Positions 39,771 to 49,198 of a stretch of 64,000 bases of DNA are shown piece after piece. Where the stretch lies: contig CAIIXF020000008.1 of assembly GCA_903813345.2 (NCBI GenBank), positions 28,768,005-28,832,004 on the forward strand. Reading direction: 5' to 3'. Source of the stretch: Owenia fusiformis (Eukaryota; Annelida; Polychaeta; Sabellida; Oweniidae). The notes below the pieces were generated by a model that saw only the letters and a list, made by a program, of their open reading frames with translations, made no database searches and was not told the origin of the DNA. Numbering within the stretch: the stretch's first letter is position 1; each line of letters starts with the position of its first letter. The translations under genes and the position numbers were made by a program.

Positions 39771-42720
39771 GTTTTGCAAACTTTAATAGCAGCTCTGCCA
39801 TAAGTGAAATTCATCCCATTTTAGAGATACAGTAACATTCCTTCACAAACCAAAGACAGCTTACCATTTTGTAATCCTTTCCAAAATCACCTTGTTGGCT
39901 GTTCTTCATTTCACAATGTTTGCATTTACCAAAATACCCCCAAGCCCAATATCCTTCATGAACTTCCTAATTACACCACCCATAGGTGTAATATGAAAAT
40001 CACCAAGCCTTTGACAACATTGCAATTGATATGAGGGAATTCAACCAATATGGCTTGATCACTGGTTATAATTATCACACTACTATACCCCATTGCATTT
40101 GAATATATTCCAAGTGTTCTACTATACATTGCATAGATTCATGAGCAGTTTGCAACGTATTATTACCAGAAAGCCCAAATAGACAAATATAGAGAATACC
40201 CGTCCCATTTGCAACTCAACTTTAAATGTCTAATTTTTGGACTTGTATACTCATAAAGTTCGTGAAACATCTGAAAAATATCAAATAATACAAAGTATTG
40301 ATCTAGAATAGCGACAACTTTGTTAAAGTCCATACTTTGAAATTGTTTGGTTTTTATATTTCTGGTTATTTTTTCAAAATAAATGGGGTAGGGGAGATAT
40401 ATAAGCTCTAATATAATGACAGGCTTTCCAATATACATTTTAAATACCTAAAATCAAAGTAGGCAGGCAAAAGAACAGATTTGTTCAAGAATCCATCAAC
40501 CAATCAGCATAAAACTCAAGATAAAAGGAAATACAGTATATGTTGTTGATAAAAGTGAAAATGATGATCAATTGATGAAAAATGCCAAATTTTGTTATTA
40601 AATGTCTAATTTCTAGACACTAGTATGTTAATGAAGGTCCTGAAACAGTAATTGTACCATTCAATAACATATAAAGAATGGCTTCATCTTTGTTAAAGTT
40701 TATACTGGTAATTTGAAGTTATTTTTTTATATTTTCCGGTCATCTTCCCTAATAAATGGGGTAGGGGAGATCTGAAAGCTCTAATATGAACATTGTTTGT
40801 CCACTATACATTATCAATACCTTAAATGGAAGAAGACATGTACAAGAACAGATTTAATCAAAAATGCATCAACCAGTCAGCATAAAACTCAAGATATAAG
40901 GATCTATATGTTATTGCTGAAAGCAGCATTGATTAAAAAATGCCAAGTTTTGTCCTTAAATGTCTCATTTCTAGCCACTTGAATACCAATAAAGGTTTTT
41001 AAAAATCTTAAAAACATTAAATAACACATAATATTGATATAGAACAGCTACAACTTTATTAAAGTTTATGATTTCAAGTTATTTTATTTTTTCATATTTC
41101 TTGTTTATTTTCCATAATAGATGGGGTAGGGGATATCTGTAAGCTCTAATATGAACATTGTTTGTCCACTATACATTTTCTATATCTTAAATGGAGGAAG
41201 ACATGTACAAGAACAGATTTGATTAAAATTGCAGCAACGAGTAAGCATAAAGCTGTATATATGAGGAAGTATATATTACTGCTGAAAGCAAAAATGATAA
41301 AAAAAATGCAAAGTTTTGTCCTTAAATGTCTCATACCATGTTTAAACGTAAACCATGATACCATGGTATACCATGGTTTACCATGGTCTATCATGATCGG
41401 CCATGAAATTACCATCAACTCTGACCATGGTGGCAATGATGTTTTTTGGTCAATTTTTGACCATGGTATACCATGGTATATCATGTTATACCATGTTTCA
41501 TGGTATTTCATGTTCAAAGTTAACCATCAAATGCCATGGTATTATCATGGTATTTCATTGCCATGTTCCTGACCATCATTTACCATGTTATTACCATGGT
41601 ATATCATTGTTGATTGCATTTCATGGCATTTCATTGTAAGGTGTGACAATCAAATACCATGGTATTTCAATGCCATGTTCCTGACTATAATTTACCATGG
41701 TATATCATGGTTGATGGCATTTCATTATAAGATGTGACAATCAAATACCATGGTCATACCATGGTATTTCATTGCCATGTTCCTGACCATCATTTACCAT
41801 GGTATTACCATTGTATATCATGGTTGATGGTATTTCATTGGACGATGTGACAATCAAATGCCTTGGTCATACCATGATATTTTATTGTTATGTACCTGAC
41901 CATCATTTACCATGGTATTACCATGGTATATCATGGTTGATGACATTTCATGGCATTTCATTATACCATGTGACTATCAATTACCATGGTCATACCATGT
42001 CATTTCATTGCCAAAATCATAACTCTCATTTATCATGGTTTTATCATTGCATTTCATGGTTGGTGGTATTTCATGGCATTTTATTGTCAAACCTGACCAT
42101 CAAATACTATGGTTATACCATGGTATTTCATTGCCAAAATCATAACTATCATTTATCATGGCATATCATTGCATTTCGTGGTTAATTGTATTTCATACCA
42201 TTTCATTGTCAAACTTGACCATCAAATACCATGGTTTTTCATTGCTAAAAAGAACTCTAAGAAGAGTGTGAAATCTAAAATTGGTCAGAGTTGAAATGGA
42301 TCATGAAATGCAATGAAATACCACATTTAACCATGAAATGCAATGAAATACAATGATTGATCATGATATGCAATGAAATGCAATGGTCTTTCTTGCAATG
42401 CAGTGAAATACAATGAAAGACCATGTTCAAAAAGTATTTTTACATGAAATATCTTTATTAATAAATGTTAATTAGATAACCAAATTATTATAATTAGTGA
42501 TTCTGATATTCATCAAAATCACAACCTTATATACTTTTGTTCATTTATTTAATAAATTAATTTCTATGATGAATAATTAAATTAATAACCCTAGAAACAA
42601 TTTTTTTTTGTTAAACAAATATGCTTTACTTTTATTTGACTTTTGTCGGTAAAATAGGAGATAAACTTAATAATTTGTAAGTCCAACCTCCAGTCTTTGA
42701 TTAAACATCTTGACTGTACT

Positions 42721-42826
42721 TCATTGCATTTGATGGTTTGCAACCATCATTGCATTTGATGGTTTGCATCCATCATTGCATTTGATGGTTTGCATCCATC
42801 ATTGCATTTGATGGTTTGCAACCATG
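42721..42826. repeat. 27-bp tandem repeat, 4 copies
   Basis: The unit is CATTGCATTTGATGGTTTGC plus AACCAT or ATCCAT and a joining base. It lies inside the nested insertion. Confidence 0.85.
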
Positions 42827-43029
42827 AACTACTGCAACATAACAGTATTTTTGAATGCAAAATTTTAAGTATAGTGACCATGGTATACCATGGTAGATCA
42901 TGGTAATTAAATGGCTCCACTGCATATCATGGTTGAATGTCTAGACCATGATATCACTGCATTTGATGGTACTTGACCATGTAGTACTGTGAAACGGTGG
43001 TATTTTTTAGATACAAAATTACATGTTAA

Positions 43030-43390
43030 TTGACCATGGTATACCATGGTATATCATGATCGTTAAATGGCACCATTGCATTTCGTGGTCGGGAGCACTT
43101 TTTTAACATGGAGTTTCCCATTGAAAAAATACTGCCGTTTCACAGTATTTCATGATCAGAAACCATTAAATGCAATGATATCATGGTCAAGAAACCATCA
43201 AATGCAATGATATCATGGTCGAGAACTTGACCATGATATCATTGCATTTGATGGTTTCTGACCATGAAATACTGCGAAACGGCAGTATTTTTTCAATGGA
43301 AAACTCCATGTTAAAAACACGCTGTTAACCATGAAATGCAATGGTGCCATTTAACGATCATGATCAGCCATGGTATTACCATGGTATTTT
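43030..43390. repeat. About 350-bp near-perfect palindrome
   Basis: The arms meet near 43210. GGTATATCATGATCGTTAAATGGCACCATTGC pairs with GCAATGGTGCCATTTAACGATCATGAT. The arms also share AACATGGAGTTT, ATACTGCCGTTTC and GAAACCAT...ATGATATCATGGTC. It could extrude as a long hairpin. Confidence 0.85.
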
Positions 43391-43999
43391 ATTGCATTTC
43401 ATGGCCATATACCATGGTATACCATGGTCATACCATGGTATACCATGGTATGGCCATGGTCCATTTCAACATGGTTTCTAGCCACTTGTATACAGATAAA
43501 GGTTCTAAAATATCTTAAAAACATTAAATAACACATAATATTGATATAGAATAGCTACAACTTTGTTAAAGTTTATAATTTCAAGTTATTCTATTTTTTC
43601 ATATTTTTCGGTAATTTTGCATAATAAATGGGGTAGGGGAGATCTGAAAGCTCTCGTACGAACATTGGTTGTCCACTATACAATTTCTATACCTTAAATG
43701 GAAGAACACATGTACACGCACACATTTAATCAAAATTGCAACAACCAGTAAGCATTAAACTCAAGATATAAGAAACTATAGGTTAATGCTGAAAGCGAAA
43801 ATGATTAAAAAATGCCAAATTTTGTCCTTAAATGTCACATTTCTAGACACAAGTATACTAATGAAGGTCCTGAAACATTTGAGAAACCTTACATAACACA
43901 TAATATTGGTATAGAATAGCTACAACTTTGTTTGAGTTGAACATTTTGACTTTTTGTAGTTTCAATTTTTAGCCAATTCTTTTCTAAAAAATTCAAGGT

Positions 44000-44171
44000 A
44001 TGTCTTCTTCGGACCAGTATTTAGATATGTTCGCAAGAGTTGTATGCTTCGCAGGCGAAATCCCTTATGCAGGACACCCTAATAGAATAAAAAATACACA
44101 GAAATTCCATCCAGCTCAAAAAGTCATTTTTTCCTTAACGGAGCCTCTTAGAAAATTTTCCACCCCGAGTA
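44000..44171 (+). pseudogene. Outward-reading terminal ORF, right end of the element
   Basis: ATG at 44000 opens MSSSDQYLDMFARVV, CFAGEIPYAG, PNRIKNTQK, HPAQKVI. It is the mirror of the left-end ORF, with a small number of amino-acid changes. The frame continues beyond the element into the flanking array as far as 44437. Confidence 0.35.
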
Positions 44172-44520
44172 TTGGTAAATCATATAAAATTGTTAAAACT
44201 ATGCATGTATTCATGAAAGGCTTCATAATTCATCCAAAATTGTTAAAATTAAGTATGTACCAGGTATTCATGAAGGGCTTGGTAAACCATACAAAATTGT
44301 TAAAACTTTGTATTCATGAAAGGCTTCATAATTCATCCAAAATTGTTAAAATTAAGTATGTACCAGGTATTCATGAAGGGCTTGGTAAACCATACAAAAT
44401 TGTTAAAACTAAGCATGTATTCATGAAGGCTTGGTAAATCAAACATAATTGTTAAAACGATGTATGCATGTATCTATGAAAGGCTTAGTAAATCATACAA
44501 ACTTGTTAAAACTTAAAATG
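44172..44520. repeat. Degenerate array, right part
   Basis: Continuation of the array at 36050-36437, with the same alternating units and the TTG target duplication at its first bases. Confidence 0.88.
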
Positions 44521-45271
44521 AACAAATTAATACCAATCCATAAATAATTTGTTAGAAAATCTTGTGTGAAATCTTGAAAGCCTTGCTAAATAGTACAAAA
44601 TTATTGTCAAAAACAAATCTGAATGTCTTTGGTGAAGGCATAAAATATTTTCTACTTACTGCTTGCAAAGGAAGATAAGTAGAACTGAATAAAGAAGGTT
44701 TTTATGCATCTTCACCTTATTTGATGTAATGATATAAATTGCCAAAGTGCTGCATGATGTTATGTTCTTCCTACATGTATGTTATATTACACCAAAGGCC
44801 TTGAGCATTATTGTACTCTGATGATAATTCTGATGTCTTCAATTGAGTAATAATAAATTATGACTTGTAATCTTTTATTAATGTTTACAAAAATAAACAC
44901 GTACTAAAATTGAAATACAGTGCCATTGATTAATATATAATGAAATTCATATTTGGTTTGTGTATATGTGTCTATGTTTTTTGCTGTTATACTGTTTGCA
45001 TCGCCACACTTGGAATCAGCTTTTAATCTCATAAAAACAAAGAATTGCAGACATATCGGTCCCAATTAGGATCCCCTTGCTGACTAGAGGTTGATATATT
45101 TTTTTGTCAAAAATATTCACCGAAATTTTTTGTTCTGAAATTCTCCAGTGTCTAAAACTTGGTCCAAAACCGAATTTTGCCCCATTGTGCAAAACAATGA
45201 TTATTCAGCCAACCTCGATGCCATGTAGAGGACATACTATCAAAAAGAGGAGAAATCTGCTCGTGCATATA
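44521..45271. other. Unassigned sequence
   Basis: No exon, RNA gene or repeat was recognised between the array and the hairpin at 45272. Confidence 0.4.
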
Positions 45272-45313
45272 CACGCCCGGTGATCGCCCATTTTCGTACG
45301 ATCACCGGGCGTG
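45272..45313. repeat. GC-rich perfect 15-bp hairpin
   Basis: CACGCCCGGTGATCG pairs with CGATCACCGGGCGTG around a 12-base loop. It is strikingly GC-rich against an AT-rich background. Confidence 0.85.
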
Positions 45314-45372
45314 ATATAGTGCACAACTTCTTAAGTTCTATATCATTTGTCTGAAATAAATACATAATCAAT

Positions 45373-45807
45373 AACGCAGATGCGAGTAAGTAGTTACCAG
45401 TTTCACCACCAGGTGGCTCGTTCGGGTCAGATAGCATGGCGGGTATAGTAGAAAGTTCCCTTTAACTTAAATTACATCTGTTTTAGTGGTTCAATCTTCA
45501 TATAACCCTTATGTATCTAATAGTTATGCAAATTAAAATATGTCCAGTAAAAGAAAATGTTATCTGTCCAACTCAAGAAAAGATATTTCACTTTTTTGTG
45601 ATTTTGTAACATGGGGTCTATGGGGAATCAACCCGAACTAGAAGTTACATTTCCCCAAAAAATTAAATTTTCAAAGTTGATAATCAATTTTCGAAACCAT
45701 ATTTCTAGATGTACTTTTACATGTAGATTTCAAATATGACATCACTTTGACTGAATTTTGATTATTTAATGACGTAAACCAAGATTATTTCTACTCGCAT
45801 CTAGTCT
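45373..45807. mobile_element. About 430-bp insertion present only in duplication copy A
   Basis: Copy B reads continuously from ATACATAATCAAT into TCGACTAATCGAGC. Copy A has this extra segment between the same flanks, bounded by inverted AGATGCGAGTA / TACTCGCATCT. Confidence 0.55.
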
Positions 45808-48260
45808 ATTCGGCTCATCGAGCTACACCTTTTATCAAGAAAGATGAAACCCTCTTTATTCCGTTTCCATCAAATCTTTCAACATCGTCAATTAATTTAA
45901 GGTTGGTCTAATCCTGAGAATTTACCCTTCTAATAGTGCAATTCAATTGGAAATTTATTATCACCAAACGTCAATTGTCATTGACAGCAATGTATTTCAT
46001 GCATTTGATTACGGAATGAAATAGCGTGAGCTTAATTCCGGTTTATTGCTATTTCTCATTATCAGACCAAAGAAGATATCTGATCAATAACATCTTTTAA
46101 AAACAATTAGTGGATAATCAGTAGTTCTTTGAATTTCAAGCAACTAAGTGAACTAAGCAACTAAGCAACTTGACTTTGATTTTATCGCCAAACAATAGGC
46201 TCAATCAATAGATGATATACACCGAGTACGCATAGTCACACTACCCTACCTCGATAGCGCATGCGCGAATTTTTGGGCTTTCAATCAGGTCGCTTTTGAG
46301 TATATCGACTGCTTAGTGAAAAGTATAATACGTTTGGTGCTCGGAGTGAGTCAATATTGCTATTCGCTGAACTTCAGTGGTGCAATAGTGAAGTCCATGT
46401 TCCAAGTTATATGATAGTTGAAGAAAGATTGTAAATAATATCGTTTTAAATTTTAAAATATTTGATATGTCATAGTACACGGTACACAGCTGCAAAAGTT
46501 GATCAATACAGGGTACAAGGAATGTAAATTGTTCAATAGTACAGGGAGCGAGAAAGTAAGCTGATTATACAGACATACTATGTCCCGATCTCATGTATAT
46601 TTACGTTGCAAACAGTGAAAATAATGCTAAAAAGGCCGCCTGTTGATGCTTTGAGGTGTCATCAATTGTTATTTAATCCAAATAAAGTAAACATTATTTT
46701 GTAGATTTAGACACGGGCTTTCAGGTCGTGTATGCATTTTAGTCATTAAATTAAGAACGCTAGATTATACGTGTTACTAGGGTATCACATTGAAATAAAA
46801 TAACGAAATTAAATATAAACACGTAAGTGATAAATGACTATCGGCTATCAGGATTAATGACTATCCGCTATTCAGAATAATTAAAATTGCGTGAACTACA
46901 TGTAAAGAATCTTTCTATATAACCCCTTGAATGGTCTAATTCACTACCGTCCTAAAAAACCGATCATTTAAAATAGTTTGTTCAAAATACCATCATGCCA
47001 CGACATTTTGTTCTTCACGATTTGCTGTAGAGGTGATATGACGTCGTATTTCTCTATTATTGTAAAAAAAACTAATACCAGATCGATGCATATGTATTCT
47101 TATATGACGTGTTGAATGTCAGATGTTTTGGATGGTATCTGCTCCAGTAATTTTGCATTTAATCATGAAACGCTCATCACAAGACACCTCAAAACAAACA
47201 TTATCCTCCTTGTGACAAGATATGTTATACCTAACGGCAAAGTAAAGATACATTTCTGGGACGACTTTTTTGCATCTTAAGATTTTAGAAAAACAATTAA
47301 TTCACAAAAGTACAGTTGAATAACATACTGGAAAATGTATACACATATAACACGATGACACGCAGTTTAAATAACAGTTTGCTGGGGTTTTGTTACATAT
47401 CAATGTAACATTTTCGAAGGGAAACTTACATGCTCCCTGTACGTTGACAGATTTACTGAAATGTATCGTGTATTGCATTGAGTTTTGCTTAACTGCGCCC
47501 ACTATTATCATCTTTGCCTATAGTGGTTTTTTGCCAACAATATTCTACAAACTGCTTGATGAATCAATTCTATGTCTGGTAGAACACTAAAAATAAATGT
47601 AAAATGTATTTTACGTTCAGAAATATGGAATTAAACCCACGTCCTCCATTTGCAACTTAGCTGTACCCTGTTTCCCTTTTAAACGTGGTCACGTGGTAGG
47701 GTAGTGTGATAGTGTTAAACCAGTGTATTCCTTCAGTCAAATCATGGGCTTTCAATTCTCCATTTCGCTGTTCGCTCTTTGAATCAGAACGTTCGCATAT
47801 ATGGTGCATATATGTACTCAAAAAGGACAAAATTTGATTGGTCAATATTTTTCAACGATGCATTTCGTGTAGCTATTTGTGAGACCCGAAAGTTCTAAAT
47901 CAAATTAATTACGCAATTTTGTTTTTACACCCGCAAGCTAAATAAAAAAATGACACCATCGGAATTCTTCTTCTTTGTCATTGAATTAATAGTCAGTATA
48001 CCAGATTTAATCAATAAAAGATTATACAATTAACAACAAAATTCGGAAACGAGTATGTAAGATTTGCTTTCGAACCACTAAACTTGACCTAGATAATAGC
48101 GACGTGTCTTCTTTGGTCAAATGCTCAGTTGTTTGTGGGTTTTCAACGTAACTCTATAATGTAATATGAAGATGAGTACTTTTATTCAGTTGTTGCATCG
48201 ATGTTACAGTTTGTAGTGCGGTAATATTGGCATGAACGTGTTGAAAGTCGAATGGAATTG
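45808..48260. other. No gene recognised; partly absent from the duplicate
   Basis: Several short open frames exist but none has splice context or family resemblance. The part 46.1-48.7 kb has no counterpart in copy B. Confidence 0.4.
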
Positions 48261-48268
48261 CTTTTTCC

Positions 48269-48307
48269 AATATGGCGACTAGTCACGTGACTTCTTCTCT
48301 TCCGGAA
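48269..48307. promoter_or_regulatory. Promoter-like cluster: AATATGGCG, TCACGTGA, TTCCGGAA
   Basis: A YY1-type motif, an E-box palindrome (48283-48290) and an ETS-type palindrome (48300-48307) occur within 40 bases. A CpG-containing stretch follows near 48525 with GCATCATGGGAAAT. No gene start is recognised next to it. Confidence 0.35.
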
Positions 48308-48989
48308 TATACTCCCATTTTCAATCATTGTTTTCACCCCGTTAGGAGCCAATAAAATGAAAAAAAATATATGTTATATAAAGATTATTAAAAGACTAAT
48401 TGTTTCTGATAGTTTGTTTTCTCCGATCGCATGGAGATTCGATCGAAAATATCGCTTGAAAAATGGGTATGAAAATCCCCATGTTAAACCAACGGGGAAA
48501 AACAAGGTAGAAAAATTTTGTTCCCCCGCGAACTGCATCATGGGAAATATTTTGACCTTATAAGGAAAAACTTTCGCGCCATCTTTATTAGAGATTCAAT
48601 ACTACCGAATCCGCGATTTTAAGAATTAGATCAAATGTAATACCTTGATGGATCAAGATGTCGAGTACGGAAAAATAATCGAAATAACAAATCTAATCCC
48701 TTTCTGTTTTCCAAATAGTTTAATAAATGCCAACGTGGTCTCCTCCTCCCCAACTTCTACATCTAAATCATCTTCCTCTTGTACCATTCTCCCCCCTTCA
48801 TTTCCTCTTCTAGTCCTATTGTCACCGCTCCCTCCCTGATTTATGTAGATTAAGCGGAAACGTCAACGTGGCCTCCCCATCTCCCTTATCTACCTCTTGT
48901 ACCATTCTCCTCTCACTCATATCCTCTTTCTCTCCTGGCCCCACTGTCACTGCTCCTTCCCTGATTTATGTCTGGTCAAATCTCGCCCT

Positions 48990-49198
48990 CTACTTTGGTT
49001 CGTAAATAGCTACTTCACAAAGTGTTATGATTGTATTAGGTTGCTGTTGTACCCTTACATAACGGCCAGACAGTCCAAGCGGACAATTAAACATCTGCCA
49101 ATCTTTCCCACATGTTGTCAAGGTGTTAGGATGGTACACGCATAGATCCCAATATGCGTTGTCTTTACTCACCTCGATTTTGAAATTATGAAGACGGT
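48990..49198 (-). CDS. FTP domain 2, second half (last exon)
   Basis: Acceptor TTTTTTAG. Reads DRLHNFKIEVSKDNAYWDLC...CPLGLSGRYVRVQQQPN, LCEVAIYEPK, then TAG. Confidence 0.88.

Larger units (their letters stand above)
41335..43475. repeat. Nested 2.14-kb insertion built of CCATGG-type palindromes
   Basis: Starts ACCATGTTTAAA and ends with the inverted TTTCAACATGGT. Removing it restores the sibling-repeat sequence CTCATTTCTAGCC exactly and brings the 365-bp spacing to 366. The left part (41335-42300) is a 120-140-bp degenerate array rich in TACCATGGTATACC and GGCATTTCATTG. The middle (42430-42700) is plain AT-rich. The right part is largely the reverse orientation. Its many open frames come from the repeats and are not genes. 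Confidence 0.85.
36438..44171. mobile_element. 7.73-kb inverted-repeat element with 3-bp target duplication TTG
   Basis: The ends TACTCGGGGTGGAA and TTCCACCCCGAGTA are exact inverted copies, each bordered by TTG (36435-36437 and 44172-44174) within the interrupted array. The first ~170 bp at each end are closely similar inverted sequence. Each arm then has about four 365-bp units in inverted orientation; CTACCCC anchors lie at 36961, 37325 and 37691, and GGGGTAG anchors at 40384, 40758, 41123 and 43630. The centre (39.1-40.1 kb) holds a decayed minus-strand coding region. Two insertions occur inside: 38.03-38.79 kb and 41335-43475. The superfamily is not assigned. PIF/Harbinger, CACTA and Academ elements make 3-bp duplications, but the TACTCG end matches none that I can name. 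Confidence 0.85.

Noticed and set aside
41162-42294. Several long open frames (rich in His, Tyr, Met, Pro) in the CCATGG block
   Set aside because: They arise because the repeat words lack stop codons in several frames on both strands. There is no splice context or family resemblance.
48990-49172. Treating the minus-strand frame starting at 49172 as a complete small gene
   Set aside because: Sequence above 49172 to the acceptor at 49199 continues the FTP domain (DRLHNFKIE), so it is an exon and not a gene start.
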